Part shown: positions 13,151-28,100 of the stretch, in pieces
Layout: every line of letters starts with the position of its first letter
Position numbering within the stretch: the stretch's first letter is position 1
Assembly (NCBI GenBank): GCA_964057225.1
Contig: OZ059898.1
Span: forward strand, 1,364,001-1,428,000
Source: Auanema rhodensis
Taxonomy: Eukaryota; Nematoda; Chromadorea; Rhabditida; Rhabditidae
DNA length: 64,000 nt
Direction: 5' to 3'
Notes under the pieces: model-generated
Databases searched by the model: none
Told to the model about the DNA's origin: nothing
What the model saw: only the letters and a program-made list of their open reading frames with translations
Program-made: the position numbers and the translations under genes

Positions 13151-16100
13151 ACTAATGCATCATTTTTCAAACGATCATAACTAATTTTTGTATTAAGCGT
13201 TTCTCAATGTAGTATAGTGCATTCGATGCGGATTTTTAAGCTGCGTCGATCTGTGTTATCAGATTTGCGCTAGCTTAAAAATGCACCGAGATATCAACTG
13301 ATATAAGTTCACACTTATATCCTCGATTTTCACCCTGAAGAATTAATTTTTTCGTTGAATAACATTGTCCATCGTCTTTGCTTTAAAAAAAGGAATCTAA
13401 AAACATCTACTTTTTGCTAAATTATTTTGAAATTTTTCGAAAAAATTTTTGTCAAAATGTTTTTGGAAGCAATGTTGAGTGTACATGGAAACTCAACATA
13501 CACTAATGCATCATTTTTCAAACGATCATAACTAATTTTTGTATTAAGCGTTTCTCAATGTAGTATAGTGCATTCGATGCGGATTTTTAAGCTGCGTCGA
13601 TCTGTGTTATCAGATTTGCGCTAGCTTAAAAATGCACCGAGATATCAACTGATATAAGTTCACACTTATATCCTCGATTTTCACCCTGAAGAATTAATTT
13701 TTCCGTTGAATAACATTGTCCATCGTCTTTGCCTTGAAAAAAGGAATCTAAAAACATCTACTTTTTGCTAAATTATTTTGAAATTTTTCGAAAAAATTTT
13801 TGTCAAAATGTTTTTGGAAGCAATGTTGAGTGTACATGGAAACTCAACATACACTAATGCATCATTTTTCAAACAATCATAACTAATTTTTGTATTAAGC
13901 GTTTCTCAATGTAGTATAGTGCATTCGATGCGGATTTTTAAGCTGCGTCGATCTGTGTTATCAGATTTGCGCTAGCTTAAAAATGCACCGAGATATCAAC
14001 TGATATAAGTTCACACTTATATCCTCGATTTTCACCCTGAAGAATTAATTTTTTCGTTGAATAACATTGTCCATTGTCTTTGCCTTGAAAAAAGGAATCT
14101 AAAAACATCTACTTTTTGCTAAATTATTTTGAAATTTTTCGAAAAAATTTTTGTCGAAATGTTTTTGGAAGCAATGTTGAGTGTACATGGAAACTCAACA
14201 TACACTAATGCATCATTTTTCAAACGATCATAACTAATTTTTGTATTAAGCGTTTTTCAATGTAGTATAGTGCATTCGATGCGGATTTTTAAGCTGCGTC
14301 GATCTGTGTTATCAGATTTGCGCTAGCTTAAAAATGCACCGAGATATCAACTGGTATAAGTTCACACTTATATCCTCGATTTTCACCCTGAAGAATTAAT
14401 TTTTTCGTTGAATAACATTGTCCATCGTCTTTGCCTTGAAAAAAGGAATCTAAAAACATCTACTTTTTGCTAAATTATTTTGAAATTTTTCGAAAAAATT
14501 TTTGTCAAAATGTTTTTGGAAGCAATGTTGAGTGTACATGGAAACTCAACATACACTAATGCATCATTTTTCAAACGATCATAACTAATTTTTGTATTAA
14601 GCGTTTTTCAATGTAGTATAGTGCATTCGATGCGGATTTTTAAGCTGCGTCGATCTGTGTTATCAGATTTGCGCTAGCTTAAAAATGCACCGAGATATCA
14701 ACTGGTATAAGTTCACACTTATATCCTCGATTTTCACCCTGAAGAATTAATTTTTTCGTTGAATAACATTGTCCATCGTCTTTGCCTTGAAAAAAGGAAT
14801 CTAAAAACATCTACTTTTTGCTAAATTATTTTGAAATTTTTCGAAAAAATTTTTGTCAAAATGTTTTTGGAAGCAATGTTGAGTGTACATGGAAACTCAA
14901 CATACACTAATGCATCATTTTTCAAACGATCATAACTAATTTTTGTAATAAGCGTTTTTCAATGTAGTATAGTGCATTCGATGCGGATTTTTAAGCTGCG
15001 TCGATCTGTGTTATCAGATTTGCGCTAGCTTAAAAATGCACCGAGATATCAACTGGTATAAGTTCACACTTATATCCTCGATTTTCACCCTGAAGAATTA
15101 ATTTTTTCGTTGAATAACATTGTCCATCGTCTTTGCCTTGAAAAAAGGAATCTAAAAACATCTACTTTTTGCTAAATTATTTTGAAATTTTTCGAAAAAA
15201 TTTTTGTCAAAATGTTTTTGGAAGCAATGTTGAGTGTACATGGAAACTCAACATACACTAATGCATCATTTTTCAAACAATCATAACTAATTTTTGTATT
15301 AAGCGTTTCTCAATGTAGTATAGTGCATTCGATGCGGATTTTTAAGCTGCGTCGATCTGTGTTATCAGATTTGCGCTAGCTTAAAAATGCACCGAGATAT
15401 CAACTGGTATAAGTTCACACTTATATCCTCGATTTTCACCCTGAAGAATTAATTTTTTCGTTGAATAACATTGTCCATCGTCTTTGCCTTGAAAAAAGGA
15501 ATCTAAAAACATCTACTTTTTGCTAAATTATTTTGAAATTTTTCGAAAACATTTTTGTCAAAATGTTTTTGGAAGCAATGTTGAGTGTACATGGAAACTC
15601 AACATACACTAATGCATCATTTTTCAAACGATCATAACTAATTTTTGTAATAAGCGTTTTTCAATGTAGTATAGTGCATTCGATGCGGATTTTTAAGCTG
15701 CGTCGATCTGTGTTATCAGATTTGCGCTAGCTTAAAAATGCACCGAGATATCAACTGGTATAAGTTCACACTTATATCCTCGATTTTCACCCTGAAGAAT
15801 TAATTTTTTCGTTGAATAACATTGTCCATCGTCTTTGCCTTGAAAAAAGGAATCTAAAAACATCTACTTTTTGCTAAATTATTTTGAAATTTTTCGAAAA
15901 AATTTTTGTCAAAATGTTTTTGGAAGCAATGTTGAGTGTACATGGAAACTCAACATACACTAATGCATCATTTTTCAAACAATCATAACTAATTTTTGTA
16001 TTAAGCGTTTCTCAATGTAGTATAGTGCATTCGATGCGGATTTTTAAGCTGCGTCGATCTGTGTTATCAGATTTGCGCTAGCTTAAAAATGCACCGAGAT

Positions 16101-19100
16101 ATCAACTGGTATAAGTTCACACTTATATCCTCGATTTTCACCCTGAAGAATTAATTTTTTCGTTGAATAACATTGTCCATCGTCTTTGCCTTGAAAAAAG
16201 GAATCTAAAAACATCTACTTTTTGCTAAATTATTTTGAAATTTTTCGAAAAAATTTTTGTCAAAATGTTTTTGGAAGCAATGTTGAGTGTACATGGAAAC
16301 TCAACATACACTAATGCATCATTTTTCAAACAATCATAACTAATTTTTGTATTAAGCGTTTCTCAATGTAGTATAGTGCATTCGATGCGGATTTTTAAGC
16401 TGCGTCGATCTGTGTTATCAGATTTGCGCTAGCTTAAAAATGCACCGAGATATCAACTGGTATAAGTTCACACTTATATCCTCGATTTTCACCCTGAAGA
16501 ATTAATTTTTTCGTTGAATAACATTGTCCATCGTCTTTGCCTTGAAAAAAGGAATCTAAAAACATCTACTTTTTGCTAAATTATTTTGAAATTTTTCGAA
16601 AAAATTTTTGTCAAAATGTTTTTGGAAGCAATGTTGAGTGTACATGGAAACTCAACATACACTAATGCATCATTTTTCAAACGATCATAACTAATTTTTG
16701 TAATAAGCGTTTTTCAATGTAGTATAGTGCATTCGATGCGGATTTTTAAGCTGCGTCGATCTGTGTTATCAGATTTGCGCTAGCTTAAAAATGCACCGAG
16801 ATATCAACTGATATAAGTTCACACTTATATCCTCGATTTTCACCCTGAAGAATTAATTTTTTCGTTGAATAACATTGTTCATCGTCTTTGCTTTGAAAAA
16901 AGGAATCTAAAAACATCTACTTTTTGCTAAATTATTTTGAAATTTTTCGAAAAAATTTTTGTCAAAATGTTTTTGGAAGCAATGTTGAGTGTACATGGAA
17001 ACTCAACATACACTAATGCATCATTTTTCAAACGATCATAACTAATTTTTGTATTAAGCGTTTCTCAATGTAGTATAGTGCATTCGATGCGGATTTTTAA
17101 GCTGCGTCGATCTGTGTTATCAGATTTGCGCTAGCTTAAAAATGCACCGAGATATCAACTGATATAAGTTCACACTTATATCCTCGATTTTCACCCTGAA
17201 GAATTAATTTTTTCGTTGAATAACATTGTCCATCATCTTTGCTTTGAAAAAAGGAATCTAAAAACATCTACTTTTTGCTAAATTATTTTGAAATTTTTCG
17301 TAAAAATTTTTGTCAAAATGTTTTTGGAAGCAATGTTGAGTGTACATGGAAACTCAACATACACTAATGCATCATTTTTCAAACGATCATAACTAATTTT
17401 TGTATTAAGCGTTTCTCAATGTAGTATAGTGCATTCGATGCGGATTTTTAAGCTGCGTCGATCTGTGTTATCAGATTTGCGCTAGCTTAAAAATGCACCG
17501 AGATATCAACTGATATAAGTTCACACTTATATCCTCGATTTTCACCCTGAAGAATTAATTTTTTCGTTGAATAACATTGTCCATCGTCTTTGCTTTGAAA
17601 AAAGGAATCTAAAAACATCTACTTTTTGCTAAATTATTTTGAAATTTTTCGAAAAAATTTTTGTCAAAATGTTTTTGGAAGCAATGTTGAGTGTACATGG
17701 AAACTCAACATACACTAATGCATCATTTTTCAAACGATCATAACTAATTTTTGTATTAAGCGTTTTTCAATGTAGTATAGTGCATTCGATGCGGATTTTT
17801 AAGCTGCGTCGATCTGTGTTATCAGATTTGCGCTAGCTTAAAAATGCACCGAGATATCAACTGATATAAGTTCACACTTATATCCTCGATTTTCACCCTG
17901 AAGAATTAATTTTTTCGTTGAATAACATTGTCCATCGTCTTTGCCTTGAAAAAAGGAATCTAAAAACATCTACTTTTTGCTAAATTATTTTGAAATTTTT
18001 CGAAAAAATTTTTGTCAAAATGTTTTTGGAAGCAATGTTGAGTGTACATGGAAACTCAACATACACTAATGCATCATTTTTCAAACAATCATAACTAATT
18101 TTTGTATTAAGCGTTTCTCAATGTAGTATAGTGCATTCGATGCGGATTTTTAAGCTGCGTCGATCTGTGTTATCAGATTTGCGCTAGCTTAAAAATGCAC
18201 CGAGATATCAACTGATATAAGTTCACACTTATATCCTCGATTTTCACCCTGAAGAATTAATTTTTTCGTTGAATAACATTGTCCATCGTCTTTGCCTTGA
18301 AAAAAGGAATCTAAAAACATCTACTTTTTGCTAAATTATTTTGAAATTTTTCGAAAAAATTTTTGTCGAAATGTTTTTGGAAGCAATGTTGAGTGTACAT
18401 GGAAACTCAACATACACTAATGCATCATTTTTCAAACAATCATAACTAATTTTTGTATTAAGCGTTTCTCAATGTAGTATAGTGCATTCGATGCGGATTT
18501 TTAAGCTGCGTCGATCTGTGTTATCAGATTTGCGCTAGCTTAAAAATGCACCGAGATATCAACTGATATAAGTTCACACTTATATCCTCGATTTTCACCC
18601 TGAAGAATTAATTTTTTCGTTGAATAACATTGTCCATCGTCTTTGCCTTGAAAAAAGGAATCTAAAAACATCTACTTTTTGCTAAATTATTTTGAAATTT
18701 TTCGAAAAAATTTTTGTCGAAATGTTTTTGGAAGCAATGTTGAGTGTACATGGAAACTCAACATACACTAATGCATCATTTTTCAAACGATCATAACTAA
18801 TTTTTGTATTAAGCGTTTTTCAATGTAGTATAGTGCATTCGATGCGGATTTTTAAGCTGCGTCGATCTGTGTTATCAGATTTGCGCTAGCTTAAAAATGC
18901 ACCGAGATATCAACTGATATAAGTTCACACTTATATCCTCGATTTTCACCCTGAAGAATTAATTTTTTCGTTGAATAACATTGTCCATCGTCTTTGCCTT
19001 GAAAAAAGGAATCTAAAAACATCTACTTTTTGCTAAATTATTTTGAAATTTTTCGAAAAAATTTTTGTCGAAATGTTTTTGGAAGCAATGTTGAGTGTAC

Positions 19101-22100
19101 ATGGAAACTCAACATACACTAATGCATCATTTTTCAAACGATCATAACTAATTTTTGTATTAAGCGTTTTTCAATGTAGTATAGTGCATTCGATGCGGAT
19201 TTTTAAGCTGCGTCGATCTGTGTTATCAGATTTGCGCTAGCTTAAAAATGCACCGAGATATCAACTGGTATAAGTTCACACTTATATCCTCGATTTTCAC
19301 CCTGAAGAATTAATTTTTTCGTTGAATAACATTGTCCATCGTCTTTGCCTTGAAAAAAGGAATCTAAAAACATCTACTTTTTGCTAAATTATTTTGAAAT
19401 TTTTCGAAAAAATTTTTGTCAAAATGTTTTTGGAAGCAATGTTGAGTGTACATGGAAACTCAACATACACTAATGCATCATTTTTCAAACAATCATAACT
19501 AATTTTTGTATTAAGCGTTTCTCAATGTAGTATAGTGCATTCGATGCGGATTTTTAAGCTGCGTCGATCTGTGTTATCAGATTTGCGCTAGCTTAAAAAT
19601 GCACCGAGATATCAACTGATATAAGTTCACACTTATATCCTCGATTTTCACCCTGAAGAATTAATTTTTTCGTTGAATAACATTGTCCATCGTCTTTGCC
19701 TTGAAAAAAGGAATCTAAAAACATCTACTTTTTGCTAAATTATTTTGAAATTTTTCGAAAAAATTTTTGTCGAAATGTTTTTGGAAGCAATGTTGAGTGT
19801 ACATGGAAACTCAACATACACTAATGCATCATTTTTCAAACGATCATAACTAATTTTTGTATTAAGCGTTTTTCAATGTAGTATAGTGCATTCGATGCGG
19901 ATTTTTAAGCTGCGTCGATCTGTGTTATCAGATTTGCGCTAGCTTAAAAATGCACCGAGATATCAACTGGTATAAGTTCACACTTATATCCTCGATTTTC
20001 ACCCTGAAGAATTAATTTTTTCGTTGAATAACATTGTCCATCGTCTTTGCCTTGAAAAAAGGAATCTAAAAACATCTACTTTTTGCTAAATTATTTTGAA
20101 ATTTTTCGAAAAAATTTTTGTCAAAATGTTTTTGGAAGCAATGTTGAGTGTACATGGAAACTCAACATACACTAATGCATCATTTTTCAAACGATCATAA
20201 CTAATTTTTGTAATAAGCTTTTTTCAATGTAGTATGGTGCATTCGATGCGGATTTTTAAGCTGCGTCGATCTGTGTTATCAGATTTGCGCTAGCTTAAAA
20301 ATGCACCAAGATATCAACTGATATAAGTTCACACTTATATCCTCGATTTTCACCCTGAAGAATTAATTTTTTCGTTGAATAACATTGTTCATCGTCTTTG
20401 CTTTGAAAAAAGGAATCTAAAAACATCTACTTTTTGCTAAATTATTTTGAAATTTTTCGAAAAAATTTTTGTCAAAATGTTTTTGGAAGCAATGTTGAGT
20501 GTACATGGAAACTCAACATACACTAATGCATCATTTTTCAAACGATCATAACTAATTTTTGTATTAAGCGTTTCTCAATGTAGTATAGTGCATTCGATGC
20601 GGATTTTTAAGCTGCGTCGATCTGTGTTATCAGATTTGCGCTAGCTTAAAAATGCACCGAGATATCAACTGATATAAGTTCACACTTATATCCTCGATTT
20701 TCACCCTGAAGAATTAATTTTTTCGTTGAATAACATTGTCCATCATCTTTGCTTTGAAAAAAGGAATCTAAAAACATCTACTTTTTGCTAAATTATTTTG
20801 AAATTTTTCGTAAAAATTTTTGTCAAAATGTTTTTGGAAGCAATGTTGAGTGTACATGGAAACTCAACATACACTAATGCATCATTTTTCAAACGATCAT
20901 AACTAATTTTTGTATTAAGCGTTTCTCAATGTAGTATAGTGCATTCGATGCGGATTTTTAAGCTGCGTCGATCTGTGTTATCAGATTTGCGCTAGCTTAA
21001 AAATGCACCGAGATATCAACTGATATAAGTTCACACTTATATCCTCGATTTTCACCCTGAAGAATTAATTTTTTCGTTGAATAACATTGTCCATCGTCTT
21101 TGCCTTGAAAAAAGGAATCTAAAAACATCTACTTTTTGCTAAATTATTTTGAAATTTTTCGAAAAAATTTTTGTCAAAATGTTTTTGGAAGCAATGTTGA
21201 GTGTACATGGAAACTCAACATACACTAATGCATCATTTTTCAAACGATCATAACTAATTTTTGTATTAAGCGTTTTTCAATGTAGTATAGTGCATTCGAT
21301 GCGGATTTTTAAGCTGCGTCGATCTGTGTTATCAGATTTGCGCTAGCTTAAAAATGCACCGAGATATCAACTGGTATAAGTTCACACTTATATCCTCGAT
21401 TTTCACCCTGAAGAATTAATTTTTTCGTTGAATAACATTGTCCATCGTCTTTGCCTTGAAAAAAGGAATCTAAAAACATCTACTTTTTGCTAAATTATTT
21501 TGAAATTTTTCGAAAAAATTTTTGTCAAAATGTTTTTGGAAGCAATGTTGAGTGTACATGGAAACTCAACATACACTAATGCATCATTTTTCAAACGATC
21601 ATAACTAATTTTTGTAATAAGCGTTTTTCAAAGTAGTATAGTGCATTCGATGCGGATTTTTAAGCTGCGTCGATCTGTGTTATCAGATTTGCGCTAGCTT
21701 AAAAATGCACCGAGATATCAACTGATATAAGTTCACACTTATATCCTCGATTTTCACCCTGAAGAATTAATTTTTTCGTTGAATAACATTGTCCATCGTC
21801 TTTGCTTTGAAAAAAGGAATCTAAAAACATCTACTTTTTGCTAAATTATTTTGAAATTTTTCGAAAAAATTTTTGTCAAAATGTTTTTGGAAGCAATGTT
21901 GAGTGTACATGGAAACTCAACATACACTAATGCATCATTTTTCAAACGATCATAACTAATTTTTGTATTAAGCGTTTCTCAATGTAGTATAGTGCATTCG
22001 ATGCGGATTTTTAAGCTGCGTCGATCTGTGTTATCAGATTTGCGCTAGCTTAAAAATGCACCGAGATATCAACTGATATAAGTTCACACTTATATCCTCG

Positions 22101-25100
22101 ATTTTCACCCTGAAGAATTAATTTTTTCGTTGAATAACATTGTCCATCATCTTTGCTTTGAAAAAAGGAATCTAAAAACATCTACTTTTTGCTAAATTAT
22201 TTTGAAATTTTTCGTAAAAATTTTTGTCAAAATGTTTTTGGAAGCAATGTTGAGTGTACATGGAAACTCAACATACACTAATGCATCATTTTTCAAACGA
22301 TCATAACTAATTTTTGTATTAAGCGTTTCTCAATGTAGTATAGTGCATTCGATGCGGATTTTTAAGCTGCGTCGATCTGTGTTATCAGATTTGCGCTAGC
22401 TTAAAAATGCACCGAGATATCAACTGATATAAGTTCACACTTATATCCTCGATTTTCACCCTGAAGAATTAATTTTTTCGTTGAATAACATTGTCCATCA
22501 TCTTTGCTTTGAAAAAAGGAATCTAAAAACATCTACTTTTTGCTAAATTATTTTGAAATTTTTCGTAAAAATTTTTGTCAAAATGTTTTTGGAAGCAATG
22601 TTGAGTGTACATGGAAACTCAACATACACTAATGCATCATTTTTCAAACGATCATAACTAATTTTTGTATTAAGCGTTTCTCAATGTAGTATAGTGCATT
22701 CGATGCGGATTTTTAAGCTGCGTCGATCTGTGTTATCAGATTTGCGCTAGCTTAAAAATGCACCGAGATATCAACTGATATAAGTTCACACTTATATCCT
22801 CGATTTTCACCCTGAAGAATTAATTTTTTCGTTGAATAACATTGTCCATCGTCTTTGCCTTGAAAAAAGGAATCTAAAAACATCTACTTTTTGCTAAATT
22901 ATTTTGAAATTTTTCGAAAAAATTTTTGTCAAAATGTTTTTGGAAGCAATGTTGAGTGTACATGGAAACTCAACATACACTAATGCATCATTTTTCAAAC
23001 GATCATAACTAATTTTTGTATTAAGCGTTTTTCAATGTAGTATAGTGCATTCGATGCGGATTTTTAAGCTGCGTCGATCTGTGTTATCAGATTTGCGCTA
23101 GCTTAAAAATGCACCGAGATATCAACTGGTATAAGTTCACACTTATATCCTCGATTTTCACCCTGAAGAATTAATTTTTTCGTTGAATTACATTGTCCAT
23201 CGTCTTTGCCTTGAAAAAAGGAATCTAAAAACATCTACTTTTTGCTAAATTATTTTGAAATTTTTCGAAAAAATTTTTGTCAAAATGTTTTTGGAAGCAA
23301 TGTTGAGTGTACATGGAAACTCAACATACACTAATGCATCATTTTTCAAACGATCATAACTAATTTTTGTATTAAGCGTTCCTCAATGTAGTATAGTGCT
23401 TTCGATGCGGATTTTTAAGCTGCGTCGATCTGTGTTATCAGATTTGCGCTAGCTTAAAAATGCACCGAGATATCAACTGGTATAAGTTCACACTTATATC
23501 CTCGATTTTCACCCTGAAGAATTAATTTTTTCGTTGAATAACAGTGTCCATCGTCTTTGCCTTGAAAAAAGGAATCTAAAAACATCTACTTTTTGCTAAA
23601 TTATTTTGAAATTTTTCGAAAAAATTTTTGTCAAAATGTTTTTGGAAGCAATGTTGAGTGTACATGGAAACTCAACATACACTAATGCATCATTTTTCAA
23701 ACGATCATGACTAATTTTTGTATTAAGCGTTTTTCAATGTAGTATAGTGCATTCGATGCGGATTTTTAAGCTGCGTCGATCTGTGTTATCAGATTTGCGC
23801 TAGCTTAAAAATGCACCGAGATATCAACTGGTATAAGTTCACACTTATATCCTCGATTTTCACCCTGAAGAATTAATTTTTTCGTTGAATAACATTGTCC
23901 ATCGTCTTTGCCTTGAAAAAAGGAATCTAAAAACATCTACTTTTTGCTAAATTATTTTGAAATTTTTCGAAAAAATTTTTGTCAAAATGTTTTTGGAAGC
24001 AATGTTGAGTGTACATGGAAACTCAACATACACTAATGCATCATTTTTCAAACAATCATAACTAATTTTTGTATTAAGCGTTTCTCAATGTAGTATAGTG
24101 CATTCGATGCGGATTTTTAAGCTGCGTCGATCTGTGTTATCAGATTTGCGCTAGCTTAAAAATGCACCGAGATATCAACTGGTATAAGTTCACACTTATA
24201 TCCTCGATTTTCACCCTGAAGAATTAATTTTTTCGTTGAATAACATTGTCCATCGTCTTTGCCTTGAAAAAAGGAATCTAAAAACATCTACTTTTTGCTA
24301 AATTATTTTGAAATTTTTCGAAAAAATTTTTGTCAAAATGTTTTTGGAAGCAATGTTGAGTGTACATGGAAACTCAACATACACTAATGCATCATTTTTC
24401 AAACAATCATAACTAATTTTTGTATTAAGCGTTTCTCAATGTAGTATAGTGCATTCGATGCGGATTTTTAAGCTGCGTCGATCTGTGTTATCAGATTTGC
24501 GCTAGCTTAAAAATGCACCGAGATATCAACTGATATAAGTTCACACTTATATCCTCGATTTTCACCCTGAAGAATTAATTTTTTCGTTGAATAACATTGT
24601 CCATCGTCTTTGCCTTGAAAAAAGGAATCTAAAAACATCTACTTTTTGCTAAATTATTTTGAAATTTTTCGAAAAAATTTTTGTCGAAATGTTTTTGGAA
24701 GCAATGTTGAGTGTACATGGAAACTCAACATACACTAATGCATCATTTTTCAAACGATCATAACTAATTTTTGTATTAAGCGTTTTTCAATGTAGTATAG
24801 TGCATTCGATGCGGATTTTTAAGCTGCGTCGATCTGTGTTATCAGATTTGCGCTAGCTTAAAAATGCACCGAGATATCAACTGGTATAAGTTCACACTTA
24901 TATCCTCGATTTTCACCCTGAAGAATTAATTTTTTCGTTGAATAACATTGTCCATCGTCTTTGCCTTGAAAAAAGGAATCTAAAAACATCTACTTTTTGC
25001 TAAATTATTTTGAAATTTTTCGAAAAAATTTTTGTCAAAATGTTTTTGGAAGCAATGTTGAGTGTACATGGAAACTCAACATACACTAATGCATCATTTT

Positions 25101-28100
25101 TCAAACGATCATAACTAATTTTTGTAATAAGCTTTTTTCAATGTAGTATAGTGCATTCGATGCGGATTTTTAAGCTGCGTCGATCTGTGTTATCAGATTT
25201 GCGCTAGCTTAAAAATGCACCAAGATATCAACTGATATAAGTTCACACTTATATCCTCGATTTTCACCCTGAAGAATTAATTTTTTCGTTGAATAACATT
25301 GTTCATCGTCTTTGCTTTGAAAAAAGGAATCTAAAAACATCTACTTTTTGCTAAATTATTTTGAAATTTTTCGAAAAAATTTTTGTCAAAATGTTTTTGG
25401 AAGCAATGTTGAGTGTACATGGAAACTCAACATACACTAATGCATCATTTTTCAAACGATCATAACTAATTTTTGTATTAAGCGTTTCTCAATGTAGTAT
25501 AGTGCATTCGATGCGGATTTTTAAGCTGCGTCGATCTGTGTTATCAGATTTGCGCTAGCTTAAAAATGCACCGAGATATCAACTGATATAAGTTCACACT
25601 TATATCCTCGATTTTCACCCTGAAGAATTAATTTTTTCGTTGAATAACATTGTCCATCATCTTTGCTTTGAAAAAAGGAATCTAAAAACATCTACTTTTT
25701 GCTAAATTATTTTGAAATTTTTCGAAAAAATTTTTGTCGAAATGTTTTTGGAAGCAATGTTGAGTGTACATGGAAACTCAACATACACTAATGCATCATT
25801 TTTCAAACGATCATAACTAATTTTTGTATTAAGCGTTTTTCAATGTAGTATAGTGCATTCGATGCGGATTTTTAAGCTGCGTCGATCTGTGTTATCAGAT
25901 TTGCGCTAGCTTAAAAATGCACCGAGATATCAACTGGTATAAGTTCACACTTATATCCTCGATTTTCACCCTGAAGAATTAATTTTTTCGTTGAATAACA
26001 TTGTCCATCGTCTTTGCCTTGAAAAAAGGAATCTAAAAACATCTACTTTTTGCTAAATTATTTTGAAATTTTTCGAAAAAATTTTTGTCAAAATGTTTTT
26101 GGAAGCAATGTTGAGTGTACATGGAAACTCAACATACACTAATGCATCATTTTTCAAACGATCATAACTAATTTTTGTAATAAGCTTTTTTCAATGTAGT
26201 ATAGTGCATTCGATGCGGATTTTTAAGCTGCGTCGATCTGTGTTATCAGATTTGCGCTAGCTTAAAAATGCACCAAGATATCAACTGATATAAGTTCACA
26301 CTTATATCCTCGATTTTCACCCTGAAGAATTAATTTTTTCGTTGAATAACATTGTCCATCATCTTTGCTTTGAAAAAAGGAATCTAAAAACATCTACTTT
26401 TTGCTAAATTATTTTGAAATTTTTCGTAAAAATTTTTGTCAAAATGTTTTTGGAAGCAATGTTGAGTGTACATGGAAACTCAACATACACTAATGCATCA
26501 TTTTTCAAACGATCATAACTAATTTTTGTATTAAGCGTTTCTCAATGTAGTATAGTGCATTCGATGCGGATTTTTAAGCTGCGTCGATCTGTGTTATCAG
26601 ATTTGCGCTAGCTTAAAAATGCACCGAGATATCAACTGGTATAAGTTCACACTTATATCCTCGATTTTCACCCTGAAGAATTAATTTTTTCGTTGAATAA
26701 CATTGTCCATCGTCTTTGCCTTGAAAAAAGGAATCTAAAAACATCTACTTTTTGCTAAATTATTTTGAAATTTTTCGAAAAAATTTTTGTCAAAATGTTT
26801 TTGGAAGCAATGTTGAGTGTACATGGAAACTCAACATACACTAATGCATCATTTTTCAAACGATCATAACTAATTTTTGTAATAAGCTTTTTTCAATGTA
26901 GTATAGTGCATTCGATGCGGATTTTTAAGCTGCGTCGATCTGTGTTATCAGATTTGCGCTAGCTTAAAAATGCACCAAGATATCAACTGATATAAGTTCA
27001 CACTTATATCCTCGATTTTCACCCTGAAGAATTAATTTTTTCGTTGAATAACATTGTTCATCGTCTTTGCTTTGAAAAAAGGAATCTAAAAACATCTACT
27101 TTTTGCTAAATTATTTTGAAATTTTTCGAAAAAATTTTTGTCAAAATGTTTTTGGAAGCAATGTTGAGTGTACATGGAAACTCAACATACACTAATGCAT
27201 CATTTTTCAAACGATCATAACTAATTTTTGTATTAAGCGTTTCTCAATGTAGTATAGTGCATTCGATGCGGATTTTTAAGCTGCGTCGATCTGTGTTATC
27301 AGATTTGCGCTAGCTTAAAAATGCACCGAGATATCAACTGATATAAGTTCACACTTATATCCTCGATTTTCACCCTGAAGAATTAATTTTTTCGTTGAAT
27401 AACATTGTCCATCATCTTTGCTTTGAAAAAAGGAATCTAAAAACATCTACTTTTTGCTAAATTATTTTGAAATTTTTCGTAAAAATTTTTGTCAAAATGT
27501 TTTTGGAAGCAATGTTGAGTGTACATGGAAACTCAACATACACTAATGCATCATTTTTCAAACGATCATAACTAATTTTTGTATTAAGCGTTTCTCAATG
27601 TAGTATAGTGCATTCGATGCGGATTTTTAAGCTGCGTCGATCTGTGTTATCAGATTTGCGCTAGCTTAAAAATGCACCAAGATATCAACTGATATAAGTT
27701 CACACTTATATCCTCGATTTTCACCCTGAAGAATTAATTTTTTCGTTGAATAACATTGTTCATCGTCTTTGCTTTGAAAAAAGGAATCTAAAAACATCTA
27801 CTTTTTGCTAAATTATTTTGAAATTTTTCGAAAAAATTTTTGTCAAAATGTTTTTGGAAGCAATGTTGAGTGTACATGGAAACTCAACATACACTAATGC
27901 ATCATTTTTCAAACGATCATAACTAATTTTTGTATTAAGCGTTTCTCAATGTAGTATAGTGCATTCGATGCGGATTTTTAAGCTGCGTCGATCTGTGTTA
28001 TCAGATTTGCGCTAGCTTAAAAATGCACCGAGATATCAACTGATATAAGTTCACACTTATATCCTCGATTTTCACCCTGAAGAATTAATTTTTTCGTTGA